DNA of 64,000 bases from Dendrocalamus latiflorus (taxonomy: Eukaryota; Streptophyta; Magnoliopsida; Poales; Poaceae): contig CM029626.1 in the NCBI GenBank assembly GCA_017311315.1, positions 13,174,106-13,238,105 of the forward strand, in the 5' to 3' direction. Numbering within the stretch: the stretch's first letter is position 1; every line of letters begins with the position of its first letter. The position numbers were made by a program, and so were the translations under genes. Below are positions 22,330 to 35,092 of the stretch, piece after piece. Below the pieces are notes generated by a model. The model had not been told where the DNA came from and ran no database searches. It saw only the letters and a program-made list of their open reading frames with translations.

Positions 22330-25020
22330 GGCTACTTTGGCCGCCCACGTGACCCAGACTGACACTGCTGCCGCTGAGGACCGCGGGTTTAGGCCATCAC
22401 CACGACTGCTGTTGATCGCACGCACCAAGAGGCGCCCGCCGTGATCACTACCGAACACCAGCAGGTCTTGGCTGCCGATCTTGTCTATGGCGTCGCCAAC
22501 CAATTGGACTACTCCATCGCCACTCTTCACGCCCAAGCTGTTGGCGTCCTCAACATCAAGGCCCTTAACCCAGTCACCCTCGACTTCTCCTCTACTAACT
22601 ACAGAAAGTGCCACGGCCTCTTCCTTGTCACGCTCGGTAAGTATGCCTTGATAGACCACGTCCTCTCCGATGATGCCCCTTCCCGATCAAGCGGATTGGG
22701 TATGCATGGACTGCGTGATCTTCTCTTGGCTTTATGGCACCATTGTTGTGGACCTCTCAGAGATCGTTATATCCCCTCACCACTACTACCCGCATCGTGT
22801 GGATGAACCTCGAGCACCAATTCCTTGGCAACAAGGAGACCCATGCTCTGTATATGGAAACGGAATTCCGCAACTTCGTTCAAGGTTATTTATCAATCTC
22901 TAATTTTTGCCGCAAACTCAAGAGTACGGCAGATGGTCTTTGCGATCTCGATGGACCTATCTCCAACAGGGCACTTGTGTTGTCCATCCTTCACGACCTC
23001 AACGAGAAGTTCTCTCATATGGTGCCAATCCTCAAGATGCAATGGTCGTTTCCTATGTTCATGGAGACGCGTTCACATCTTCTCCTCGACGAGATCACCA
23101 AGGACTCTAGACCGGCCACGCCGCCCTCCGTTTTCCTCTCTGCTGGACAGCAGGGCTCCTGCCCTCTGAGCCCAGGCGGGGATGCCGATGGCAATAGCGG
23201 GAATAGTGGCTACAGAAAGAACAACACCGCAACCATCGTCGTAACAAGGGCACCAGCGGCAACGGCAAGAATGGCAGCTCAGGCTAGACCAACTAGGCAC
23301 CCGCCACTGACGCCGACGAAGGTGGCCATGCGGCCGGCAAAGCCTAGCAGATGGGGTGGCCATCCTTTTTTAACCCATAGACTGGGATTGTTTAGGTGTG
23401 GTCACACCGCGCCGATGGCGTCCTCGATCCTCAGCCCAATGCGCCAACTCCACTGTCGCGCTCGACACCCCCATGCTCTCAGTGTCTCACCCCCTCCCGA
23501 CTATCCTGGCATCTAGTTCAGTGTGCAGGCCCGTCCTGGAAACATCAGCAGTTTTGGCAGCCCTCCTCAGCTGCCCTAGTCGGCACCATGGATCCCCATG
23601 TCTAGTGCCGGATCATAGGACCAACAACACCGCGCCAACACTTTCAGTATAATGACGCTTACAGCACCTCCCTCCACCACCAAGTGGTATATGGATTCGG
23701 GAGCGTCTTCACACATGACTTCAGACGCTGATACTCTCTTTGCTTTTTCACCCCTCCATGTCTACTCGTAGCATCATTGTCGGTAATGGGTCAATGCTGC
23801 CCGTTACCTCCACCAGCTCGCTATCATTCCCCACCACCCATACCCCTCTCTCGTTGCATCATGTTCTTGTCACTCCACAGATAATCAAAATCTTGTTTAT
23901 GTTCATCAGTTCACAATTGATAATAATTGTTCTGTGGAATTTGATCCCTATGGTTTCTCTATGAAGGATCTTCGAACCAAAAATATGATCATCAAGTGCA
24001 ATAGTTCTAGGAACTTATATCTGTTTCACCAATCCTCTGCTAGCCCCCATGCTCTTGCCACCACCTCCTCCTCCATGTTGTGGCACCGTTGTCTTGGGCA
24101 CCTTGGTCATGAAGCTTTGTCTAAGCTCGCCAGTTCTAGTGTTTTTTTCATACAATAAAATTGCGTCCGAACCCCTCTATCATGCGTGTCAGCTTGGCCG
24201 CTACATTCATTTGCCATTCAGCGCTTTCTCGTCTCGAGCTAGTCATATTTTTTATTTACTACATTGTGATTTGTGGACCTCTCCTATCGTTAGTATGTCC
24301 AGTTACAAATATTATCTTGTTATTCTTGATGAATGCTCCCATTTTCTTTGGACTTTTCCTTTGTGTCTTAAGTCTGACACCTTCACTCACATTTCTCATT
24401 TTATCACGTATGTTCACACCCAGTTCGGCGCCACCATAAAGAATGTTCAGTGTGACAATGATCATGAGTTCAACAATTCCACCACTCGCACTTTCTTCCT
24501 CACCCACGGCATTGCATTTCACATGTCGTGTTCCTATACTTCTCAATAAAATAGGAGAGCCAAACGCATCATTTGCACCACAAACAACATCATGCGATCG
24601 CTCATGTTGAAGGCTAGCCTCCCTCCCACTTTTTGGGTAGAAGCCTTCCACGCTGCCACCTATCTCCGCTACCCACCAAAACTCTTAATTTTTCTACTCC
24701 CTTCTTTGCCCTCTACGGTGTTGCCCCCTCCTACTCGCATCTTCACGTCTTCGGATGCAAGTGCTACCCCAACCTAACTTCCACGGCTTCAAATAGGCTT
24801 TCATCGTGTTCCACCTTATGTGTCTTCCATGGCTATCCATTCAACCACAAAGTTTACCAGTGTCTTGATCTTTCATCCAATAGAATCATCATCTCTTGCC
24901 ATGTTTCTTTTGATGAGTCCTCCTTCCTCTTTGCCAAGCCTCTCCTGTACCTCCCTCTAACCTTGATTTTTTTATCTGATTGCAGTATTTCACCTTTGCC
25001 AATTGATAATAAGTTGTTGT
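22330..25020 (+). pseudogene. Copia gag, protease and integrase remnants
   Basis: The gag-like (UBN2-type) part runs from about 22440 to 23150, with LDFSSTNYRKCHGLF and VWMNLEHQFLGNKETH in two frames. A protease remnant, WYMDSGASSHMTSDA, lies near 23680-23725 and keeps the catalytic D-S-G. A pre-integrase motif, LWHRCLGHLGHEALSKL, lies near 24076-24130. Integrase core pieces follow, including YYLVILDECSHF and a QCDNDHEFNN segment (24090-24549). Frameshifts separate all parts, and TAA at 24547 cuts the integrase. Not functional. Confidence 0.85.
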
Positions 25021-25359
25021 AGGACCAAGTACTGGTGGATTCCCCCCAAGCGTCGATCGGCCCTTACTGGCCACTACCGGCTGGCCCTTGCCCAGTGGCA
25101 CTGACACCCCAACGTCTGCCCTAGTGGTGCCGACCCCCATCAGCCTGCTCCACCACACTGGGCCGAGGTCGACTAGCCATGGTTGACTGACTGTGGTTGA
25201 CCTCCCCTGGCACGACAACCGCCTACTTACCTAGTGCTGAATTTGTGTCGCCTTTGGCACATGCGCTCTCATCTACTACTACATGTGACTCCGCTAGCCC
25301 TACTACCCCTAATGACTCTAAACCTCAATTTGATGCCAACGAAGCCAGCGCCATCTCCC

Positions 25360-25885
25360 TAGGGGTGGGAAACAGTAATGGATAATCTGTTTTATCCGAT
25401 ATTCATATCCAAGAAAACATGAATGTGGTAAGAACAATCCATATTCGAAAATGTTCATATTCGTATTTGAGAATATTCATATCCATATTTAAGAATATTC
25501 AAATTCACATTCGTATTTGAGAATATTCGTATTCGTATTCGATCAGTTTCCTATGCCTATTGGCCGGTCGGTCCAGCCCAGTAGCCAAGTGGCCCAACCC
25601 TATTGACATTTGAATTTAGGCAATTTGAAACCTGTAACTGTTCCAGTAACTGGTCAAAAACTAGTGAAAAACTGGCAAACCCACTAGAAATTTGTTCTAC
25701 CGAGATTTCTTATAGAAGTTGTAAGAGGATATTCGTATTCAACCGAATTAAGTACATATTCAATTCGAATTCATATCCATTATGACATTCAATTCGTATT
25801 TGAGAATATTTTAATACATATTTATTTTAAAATATGGATTTGTATTTGAGACTGTTCGATCATATCCGGTCCGCTTCCATCCCTA
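25360..25885. mobile_element. hAT-like non-autonomous insertion inside the copia element
   Basis: The ends are TAGGGGTGGGAAAC and, reverse complemented, TAGGGATGGAAGC. The flanking 8-mers CATCTCCC and CGTGTCCC agree at six of eight positions, as expected for an aged hAT duplication. The interior is AT-rich with repeated ATTCGTATTTGAGAATATTC words and has no transposase. It separates the integrase remnant from the reverse transcriptase remnant. Confidence 0.6.
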
Positions 25886-25889
25886 CGTG

Positions 25890-27545
25890 TCCCGCCCACC
25901 GATAGCCATCCCTATTACACCAACAACCAATGATCATCACATGGTCATGCGTGAAAAGTCAAGATTTTGTCTTCCAATTCAACGGCTCGATCTACAGACC
26001 ACAATGCTCTCTCCTGTGCCTAAAACAAACCAGGACGCCTTGGCTTGTCCTAATCAACGCCACACTATGACTGAGGAATACAACGCTCTTCAAGCCAACA
26101 ACACCTGGGACCTCATTCCACATCCACTTGGAGTTAATGTGGTGACAGGAAACTAGATTTTTTGGCACAAATTTCTCTCAAATGGTTCTCTTGATCGATA
26201 CAAGGCTCATTTGGTTGTTTGTGGTTCACATAGCGCCCTGGCATTGATTTTAATGAGACCTTCAGTCCCATGGTTAAGCCTACTACAACCACATTGTGCT
26301 CACATTGGCACTATCTCAAGACTGGCCGATTCATTAGCTTGACATCAAGAACGCCTTTTTGCATGGCACTCTATTTGAGACAGTCTACTGTGTGCAACTC
26401 TCTGGATTTGTTGACCCTGCTTGACCTAACCATGTTTGTCGGCTCAACAAATCTCTCTACGGCTTGAAGCAAGCTACTCGTGCATGATACAGTCGCTTCG
26501 CCTCACATCTCTTATCCCTTGGCTTTGTGGAGGCCAAGTCGGACACATTACTCTTTGTTTTCCACTGGAGTGCGGACACGGTGTACTTATTACTCTATAT
26601 GGATGATATAGTCTTGACTACCTCCCTTGATGGTCTTCTTCGCCGGAGGATCTCAGTCCTCTAGCAAAAATTTCCCATGAAGGATCTCGGTCAGCTTCAC
26701 CATTTTTTGGGGATGTCAGTCCACTGCCAGGAAGGTGCTCTCTTCCTTTCCCAGCACCAGTATATTTTAGACATCATAATGCACACTTGGATGTCTGCCT
26801 ACAAGCCTTGCAACACTCCTATTGACACACTCCAAGCTCTCTGGCGAAGGTGATTCAGTTGATGATCCGACTCATTACCACAATCTTGACAGCGCTTTGT
26901 AGTATTTGACTTTCACTTGCTCTGATATTGCCTATGTTATACAGTAGGTGTGTCTTTACATGCATGACCCATGTGAGCCACATCTTGTTTTGGTGAAGTG
27001 CATCCTTCGATACCTTCGAGGGACTCTTGAGCATGATATGTCCATTCACCGCACTTCACCTGCTAATATACTCCAATGCTGATTAGGCAGGATGTCCCAA
27101 CACACGCAAGTCCACCTTGGGCTATGGTATCTTCCTCAGTGACAACCTCGTCTCTTAGTCATCAAAGTGGCAGCACACCATCTCCCAGTCAAGTGCGGAG
27201 GCTAAGTACCGTGCCGTGGAAAATGACATCGTTGAAGTTTGCTGGTTGTGACAATTGCTCGTGGAGCTACACAGTCCCCTTTGCCGCGCCACCCTAATCT
27301 TCTGCGATAATGTTAGCACAGTCTACCTCTCCACCAACCCGGTTCAGCATCAGCATACCAAACATATATAGATTGACTTGTATTTCGTTCAGGAGCGCGT
27401 TGCACTCGGTGATGTACATGTTCTTCATATCCCAATGTCATCGTAGTACACTGATATCTTCACCAAAGGTTTGCCCACATCCGTCTTCACTGAGTTTCAA
27501 TCTAGACTTTACATTCGTTCTTCTGTCGTTCCGACTACGGGGGAG
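25890..27545 (+). pseudogene. Copia reverse transcriptase and RNase H remnants
   Basis: Recognisable pieces are TEEYNALQANNTWDLIP (about 26070-26130), a short RYKAHLVV match (about 26200), the catalytic YMDDIV motif near 26600, and an RNase H region near 27110-27250 with STLGYGIFLSDN and SQSSAEAKYRAVE. The pieces lie in several frames interrupted by stops. The region ends at the polypurine tract and the 3' LTR. Confidence 0.85.
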
Positions 27546-27816
27546 TGTTAGATATCTATATACAACCATCGACCATGGCAGGTGTACAGTAAATCAGTCG
27601 TAGCTACAGTGAACTGGTCATAGGGTCGACCTACCGTGGTCGACCACCAGTGGTTGTTACGTGCCACGGATCACACGTATCTTTTTAGATATCTTCCTTC
27701 CTTATCTCTTGAATATTGTTTCTATGAATCGGTTGTTCAGATATAGAAAGAAGAGGCTACCCTTGATTCATTAATTAATTCATTGCGTGATTGCTTTAAA
27801 ACACTGCACGCTTTCA
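27546..27816 (+). repeat. 3' LTR of the copia element
   Basis: 271 bp, starting TGTTAGATATC and ending ACGCTTTCA, followed by CATAG. Confidence 0.92.
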
Positions 27817-27924
27817 CATAGAGCTTAGGCGGACGCCCTCATGAGTCATGACCCTGATGATCTTGCACAAGTTTGATATGAAATCTAGTCGAAAAGATGT
27901 GATTGTCGATCTAAATGTTCGTCA

Positions 27925-28120
27925 CAGAAAGTTTGAGTGATTGAATTTTGCAGGTTTCACTTCGAATTCTGAAGCTACAATCTTCAGTTTAAGAAGCTAG
28001 ATTGCGCAAATTATTGTTATGCTAAGTTTAGAGTGATTGAATTTTGCAGGTTTCACTTTGAATTCTGTAGTCACAGTCTTCAGTTAAAGAAGCTAGATTG
28101 CTTAAATTATTGCTCTGATT
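27925..28120. repeat. Two-copy 96-bp tandem duplication
   Basis: GAGTGATTGAATTTTGCAGG occurs at 27935 and again at 28031, with similar sequence (GGTTTCACTT, AAGAAGCTAGATTGC) following each copy. Between the copia element and the ERF gene (27822-29150) I see no gene. A second two-copy repeat of 37 bp (AACATTTCCAGAAAAGAAA) lies at 28824-28897. Confidence 0.8.
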
Positions 28121-29316
28121 ATCGAAGGTTAGAACTAGACCTTCTGTGAGAACCCACTTGGGGATGGTGATCAGTGAGAAGGTTGGAAACCTTAAAACAC
28201 AATGCAACTGAACAGGCAGTCTTGGTCACTGACTTCATGGCAATACGGAGGACCACAGATGACAGCACAAGGAATAATCCAAGTTGGCCAATTTGCTCCC
28301 TAGTTTTTCGACCGGTGGCCCAAGCAAATCTTAGGAAATAATCAGCCATGAAGCAGAGTCGACCTGGACAGAGAAGTTTGCTCTGCCATAAATACTGCTA
28401 CTTGCCAAAAAGGACATGGCTAAGCATGTAAGACGAAAAGGATATGCTAACAGCTATACAAGTTAATTTAAGAACACTTTGTGGTCGCAGGAGTGCCAAT
28501 CTGATAAAGCAAAAGCAGGAATCAAATCCAGTGTGCAACTGATCATTTTTAGATTTAAGTTTTCAGGACGTCACAGTCCCAGATACAATCAACAGCTCCA
28601 GTATTAAATCTTCAGTATCAACGTGTAGCACAAAAGTAAGCCAAATTCAGCTAATGGCTTGGCCACCAACCCTTCGAAATCTATTGCTGGAATCCGACAG
28701 AAACTATTCTCAACAAACAGCTGAGTAAGACAAATGAGCTCGCACATCATTAACATGTAAGTTGATTTGGTCTAGATCTCTCTACATTTCTGTAATCACA
28801 CAGCGTCGGCCTCGGCCGGCTCCTAACATTTCCAGAAAAGAAATACCACACAGAAAGCAATAACATTTCCAGAAAAGAAACACCACACAGAAAGCGAAAG
28901 CGAGCACTTGAATAGTTGCAATTGTAGATTTGCAATATGAGCACAAGTGCACAACCATATACTTAATAAGCACATTACAGCAGACATATGGCCAAGGTAG
29001 TTATTGGATCGGCCTCAAACATGCTTCCGATCATAGACACGCCATACAGCAACATAATATAAACATGTCATAGAGTTCCACTGATAACAGCACATAATCT
29101 CGCATAACTACGGTTCGACCCGATACAAACATAGCAAATATTACCACGTCTTCGTCTTGGCCATAGGAATGGGACCTGACAAGAAAACCGAAGTTAAAAA
29201 CACTCCATTCACAACAGATGTAATATGTACAGGAAAAGTATATAGGAAAACAAAAACTAGTATGGATGCCTTACATTTTTGCTATTGACAGACACACTGA
29301 CAAGAACCATAGCCCC

Positions 29317-32300
29317 TCAATAAGCACCAGCTGCAATGAGCAGCTCATCAAGGCTCCAGAGACCCCCATTACTTGCCCCATCTTGTGTGACATCATTTTG
29401 CAGAAGACTTTCTATCGATCCATCTGAGCTGCTCTCGACATAAGGCAATGGTGGCATATACTTCATCTCAGGATCAAAACTAGATATGTTTTGTGTGAGA
29501 TTGGGCGTGCCATTTCCCTGAGGCGGCACAGCTACACCATAATTGTTCCTCAATCTCTTTGGCACTCCACCTTGCAGGTAAGAAGGCTCACCATATGCTG
29601 GCATGGCAGCATTTGGAACGAAGACAGAAGTGTAGTCTGGGGTCATGGCCTCATCGTCCCACCCAAAGTCAGAAGAGCCAAAAGGGTTGCTGCTTTGATC
29701 AGAGAGCATGTTCATCCCGAATGTCTCAGTGCGCACAAGAGGATTCACCGGAGGGAGGAAACCAACACTCTCAGCAGGCTTTGCAGGAACCTTCTTGTCA
29801 CTGAAGGCAAACATTGCGAACAAATCATTGTCTGCATTGTTCAGATGATTGAAAGCCTCATCATCGCAGGTCTTTGTAGATGGAGCTAGCTTTGCTAACT
29901 TGGCAGCAGTTGGCTTCGGGGTGGACTTCTGAGTAGTCGGCACTTCATCAGGAAAATTGACCTTGGCTTTTTTGCCACGAATCTTGCGGGCTTCAGCATC
30001 ATATGCCCTAGCTGCCTCCTCAGCAGTATTGTATGTTCCAAGCCAAACACGGACACCCTTGCTAGGATCTCGGATTTCAGCTGCCCATTTTCCCCAGGGA
30101 CGCTGGCGGATCCCCCTGTAGTGATTCTTCCTGTTGCGCTTTGCTGATCTAGCAGCAGGTCCATCAAGTTGAACAAGTTTTGGAGTTGACACACCATCTA
30201 CATTAAAGGTTGTTTATTAGTGCGTCTCAACAAGAACAATTGGAATGGCACATTGGAAGTTTGCACAATATAAATAATACTCCAATGAGCAGTTAGCAGC
30301 TAACTAAAGAAGAACTATCATAGCTATAAACCATATATATGAAATGTACACATTGTTAACAAACTACAAGAAAATGTTTCCTTCAACCAACCTATAAAAC
30401 CTACAAATTGTCAAGAAAATTGCATGTCAGGAGTCAACAGTAGTTTATCAAACGGTCAATATATTCTATTATGTGATCAAATCATCCCAAAGAGCAATCC
30501 TTTTATTTCCAACAAGTGGCTCACCATCCCAACAGGTGATCAACATATTTGGGAAAATAGATGAATTCATATCTTAGCTCAGGTGTCCCTTTTTATGCCG
30601 CAAATACAAGAAAATTACATCTAGAGATGACAATAAGGTGACCAAGTAGCTCGATACCTTCCAGATCCAGCATAAATTGTTTCCTGTTCCACAATACATT
30701 TCTAAGCTAAAATGGTTATTTGGGAAGCTAAATTGAACAGTAACCAGTGGCGAACAGATTAAGACATCAATTGTGTTCCCTTCTCAAATAAATTAAGAGT
30801 ATACACAACCTCTAGTCCACAAGATGTCCATAAATATAATAGGCATACTGTGACAGCTCCATCGCAGGGCAAAATACGCTCAAATATTGCTTATAGAAAA
30901 CATCAACAGAATGACCTCGGCAGACAGATATAACTGACAAGATGCTACCAGAAACATCACTGAGACCATAGAGCTAATTAGTTCATTTAGTTGAACTACA
31001 ATTAGCAATAGATAGTAATATGAGCATTCACCAAGTTCCATCCAGCAATATGAGATGTAAGATCCATAAAATTAACATGCAGTTCCAAGGATATCTTTTT
31101 AATCTACATCGGAATTAAGTTGGTGTAACTTAGAAGTCCCTAAATTCTTCTCTTTCAGCTTGACCCAAAAAAAATAACATAACCTAAAATTCTTCTCTTT
31201 TGAATTGACCCAAAAAAAAAGAGGCATATACCTGCATCTAAAATCTATAAGGAGGTAACAGAAAAGAAAAATACAGAACCCATTCAACATTGAAAATTAC
31301 TAACAACTAAGCATAATAAACCTTCATCTACCGTAATAGATACCTCAAAGGGCGTACATTTAAATCTCAAGATACACTAAGGAGATGGCAGTACATCAAA
31401 TAAAAACTTAAAACATAAAAAAAAATACCATAATTACACATTGGATCACTCATTACAAAATAAAGTATGTAAATCCCCATGTCACAATAGCTTCACCACA
31501 CATAGGTTAATCCTAAAATTATAATACAAGGCCGAAATTTACCGAACTAAACCTCAAGATTAGCAATCAAGATGCACAAAGACACTGAAAAAACACAAGA
31601 ACTACCTTCAAAGCTCAATAATTTACCCCTTAATAGGCTAGAACAATTCAGAAAAAAAGAGCAGACTTTCGGACAAAGTCAAGCTGACGATCAATACCAT
31701 TTCGCAGTACCACCACCAAACCTACAGACAGAACCCATCACCCCTAAAAGGAACCAGATTTCCTTGCAAGTTTATGTACAGTAGAATTAGCAAGATTTGA
31801 GGAAAGAAGCGAAATTCACACTACATCCATTACCCAGTGGCCAGTGCTCATTCCATCAACTACCTTGAAGATCAAATCTATGTCTTGAGACCGGAAGCCT
31901 CATTTGGCAGAGACTCCATGAAACCTCAACACTCTCCTCAAAGCCCACAGAAGATTCAAGAAACAGCCCCAAAGGAGGCATCTTTCGCCCTTCTAAACAG
32001 AAGAGGTAAGGAAAAAAGAAGGGTAACTTTAATGTGCTTCTCAGTTCTCACCTACGGTGGGCCGCACAATCCCGGCCGCCGCCTTGGCCGCGGCTCCGAA
32101 GGCGAAACCCGCCGGCGCCGGCGCCGGCGGCGGGGGAACCTCTTCGACCACGTCGTCGTCGTCGCCGCCGGCATCAGCCTCGTCCTCGCTCAGGTCCCGC
32201 TCGAACTCGCGGAAGTCGGCCTCCAGGTCCTCCTCGTCATCCCCGAGCGCCCAGCCCGCCGCCCTCCTCCGCTGTCCCGGCCACAGCACGTCGGCCGTCA

Positions 32301-32385
32301 CCCTCCGCTGCTGCTTCTTGGCCGCGGCCGCCGCCGCCGCGGCCGACGGCGGGATGAAGTCGGAGATGATGGCTCCGCCGCACAT
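29317..32385 (-). CDS. Group VII ERF transcription factor (AP2/ERF), two exons
   Basis: Exon 1 is 32385-32052 and exon 2 is 30197-29317, joined across a GT-AG intron of 1,854 bases. The total is 1,215 bases, or 404 residues. The protein starts MCGGAIISDFIPP, the Met-Cys motif that makes group VII ERFs substrates of the oxygen-dependent N-degron pathway. An acidic and proline-rich stretch follows, then a basic patch (AKRNRKN) and one AP2/ERF domain at about residues 137-195 with YRGIRQRPWGKWAAEIRDP and RVWLGTYNTAEEAARAYD. The family binds GCC-box or hypoxia-responsive elements in the nucleus and acts in low-oxygen and ethylene responses. The C-terminus, LWSLDELL, matches the conserved acidic end motif. 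The start is fixed by the N-degron and the splice frame. Exon 1 is very GC-rich. I do not assign a specific ortholog. Confidence 0.93.
31130..31222. repeat. Short duplication in the ERF intron
   Basis: CTAAA-ATTCTTCTCTTT followed by TTGACCCAAAAAAAA occurs twice, about 47 bases apart. The rest of the intron (30198-32051) shows no open gene or mobile element that I can define. Confidence 0.6.
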
Positions 32386-32532
32386 CGCGCGAGGCTGTCA
32401 GGGTTGGTTGATGGATCGGTGGGAGAGCACGGGCGGCACAGTAAGGAAGGAAGGAGAAGAGCTCTGCGTTTGCGTCTCTGTGAGACAACAGGGCGGAGTG
32501 GCGGAGATGGAGGGGGAGTTAGCTGGGGGTGC

Positions 32533-32540
32533 TACTTATA
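32533..32540 (-). promoter_or_regulatory. TATA box of the ERF gene
   Basis: TATAAGTA on the minus strand, about 150 bases upstream of the ATG at 32385, in an otherwise GC-rich context. The spacing suits a 5' UTR of roughly 120 bases. Confidence 0.5.
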
Positions 32541-32599
32541 GCTGGCGACGCTGACGCGCTACTCGACAGTGACATCAAATGGGTGGGACCTGAGCTCTG

Positions 32600-35090
32600 G
32601 TGTCATGCGTGCTCTACACCTCACTTCGTTCCTTTTCTTACCCCGGGAAATAATCGCGCTCGCTCCCATGTCTCTTGCTTAACCCAAGTATAACACAAGA
32701 ATTCTCTTGGGGAAAAAATGCTGCTAGAATCATATTTATGTATTCCTTTAATCAAATTAATGGATTTTAAATGCAATGTGAGTACGAACAAAGAGCCCAT
32801 CGACAATGCTAATCTTTCGGTGTCCCGTAAGACATTGTTTGGAATGCGAAGATCATGTAGAAGCTGCACGAATCGGGCATGTTTCGCAACCGAAGAAATG
32901 GTGTAATTCTGAGCTTATTCACCTTCCCTGGTACTAGAGCGCGAAGCTGCTTTCGGAACAAACCGATCATGTGACGAGGTTCGGGCATGCCAAACGCGAT
33001 GGGGTTGCTTTTGCCCTGCATTCGGCCATGATATCCTCCCCTTTCTGTTCAGTTTTTTCTTTAAAAGGTTTACCTCCGTTAAATGCTAGCACAAGAAGAA
33101 ATGCAAGATGTGTGTTGCAATCCATTATCCATGGCTCATTTCGATTGCGTCCTGTTTATGCTCAAAGGTTTACCGCGTGTCGATTGTGAATATGATCATG
33201 ATTTTACTCGTGCTTGAGTGTAAAAATTTGTTTTCCCCCAAGATCATGGTAATTTGCGTAGTGCTGGTAGATCATGTGACGTGGAGGATCCAACAATCTG
33301 GACGTGACAGCTTTTTTTTTCTATTTTTGAGTCGCGCATCTTTCTTTCCAATATCTCCGTACATAGCATCTGATTGTGTTGTCCATTAGATGGTTGCGTG
33401 AGAAGAAACGGAAAAAACCAGTGTTTTGGGTTGTATCGCGACCGGTATGCTCGTCATCTAGACTGCATCACATTTATGAAAAAAAAAGTCGACAAGGTCG
33501 CTCCTAAAAAGATTCCCACCTAAATTGCATGATTTATTATATACACGAAAATATTTCATAAATACATTCAAGGGTATAAAATACTGTATACCCAAACTCC
33601 AAAATTCGGATTAACCATACATGTGTATCGAACGGTGCTCGAATTAGATACGTGGGCATCCAAATGCCTTATGTAGTCACACACATACAAGTAACGGATA
33701 CAGGACTAGTTGCGCTGTACATTGCATAATATAAAGAGGGATTCATAGTTTTTTCTACAGCCGTAAAGAAACATTTTTTTCTTTGAAATGATACACCGAT
33801 ATACTACATGCGATTGACTTTGATTACAATACATGCATACATTTGACTTCGGGCTCTAAATTTTTGCAACACTTGCATGGATTCTGTTGCAGATAGTTCT
33901 TATCTCCAATAAGATACGATCTGTTCTTTTCAATTTATGCTTTGTGATTTTTCTCGAATAAGTAAATAGGATGATTTCTCTATCACCGTTTTGAAGTGGC
34001 TTATTAAGATAGCCCTTTAGAAGTGGCTTATTAGCTTTCAATTTATTTACATGAGTGTTCGTATTAGAACCAAAAGTTATAAATTATAGCTATAAATCAT
34101 AGAAAAAAACAGGCATATAGTTCTCAAGATCATGGTGAATTTTATTCATTATCACAAAAAATTTAGCCCATCCCTGAGGTTTGTTGGACACGACCCTTTC
34201 CCCTTAATTTTGTAACTCAAAGCCAAATTACCAAAGGTCATCAAATTTCATGCCCAACCAATTTGTTTTTCTATTCAACGTACAAGAAGGAAATGCCACC
34301 GACCATCGCTGCACATTTTTTTGTGTCCGCATCTGTACGTTACCTTGCCTTTGGCTTGGTATGGCACGGCAACTGGGGCACCATAAATATATATGTACTT
34401 TTATATGTCATCAAACTTCAATTATACATTGAATGGAACAAGATACTTGATTGGACTAGTGTACAATTCCTTAAAAAAAATATTGGACTAAATAACTAGT
34501 AGAATCGGCCTGCTCCAAATGGTTCAGTTTTTAGCTTATTTTAAGTTACCACTTATTTAAGTTAAAAATTATTTAAAATGTGTCGGTTTCTAATCTTAAT
34601 TTAGTTTGATTTTTTATTTTTATTTTTACCTTTTATTTTTCCTCTTATTCTTTTATATTGTTCGTAACAATATAACAAATTTTTTAATGTTTTCCTTTTT
34701 ATTTTTTCTCATAAAAACCTAATAGCTACTATGGTGTAATTTCAACCATAAATCATGTGTGTAGGGGGCAGAGTGCAGTGAAGGGGCTAGTTGTTTAGGA
34801 TACAATTGAAATTTGTCGTTCTGATCATGTGTGTATGCATAGATGGGTGAAATTGGTTACAGGGCACTATAAATTTACGTCATTTGTTAATGGACATCTA
34901 AAAAACGTGGTTTCATCATAATACACTAGAAAAATGTGTAATTTTGCCCTAGGACATTGAGGCGACTATTTTATTATTTACGGGTCAGAGGGGAGAGAGA
35001 AAGCATATGAATTATCTATTTTGCCCTTTTCTCTTCTACTCTCTTTCTCTTCCCCTTTCTCCCCTTTCTTTCTCTTCTCTTCCTACCCAA
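32600..35090. other. Intergenic region, no gene seen
   Basis: AT-rich sequence with only short open frames lacking domains. The stretch near 34500-34770 resembles grass MITE interiors (TTTTTAGCTTATTTTAAG, later ATGGTGTAATTTCAACCATAAATC), and related words recur near 38760-38975. I could not define termini. Confidence 0.4.
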
Positions 35091-35092
35091 CC

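Larger units (their letters stand above)
21832..27816 (+). mobile_element. Complete but decayed Ty1/copia retrotransposon
   Basis: LTRs at 21832-22112 and 27546-27816 are flanked by the 5-bp duplication CATAG (21827-21831 and 27817-27821). The 5' LTR is followed at once by TGGTATCA, the initiator-Met primer site common in copia elements. The 3' LTR is preceded by the polypurine run GGGGGAG. The order gag, protease, integrase, reverse transcriptase, RNase H is that of Ty1/copia. Many frameshifts and stops, and visible divergence between the two LTRs, point to an old insertion. The short LTRs fit lineages such as Ale/Retrofit, but the lineage is not proven. Confidence 0.93.

Noticed and set aside
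29491..29889. Plus-strand frame of 132 codons
   Set aside because: It is antisense to exon 2 of the ERF gene and reflects its codon pattern.
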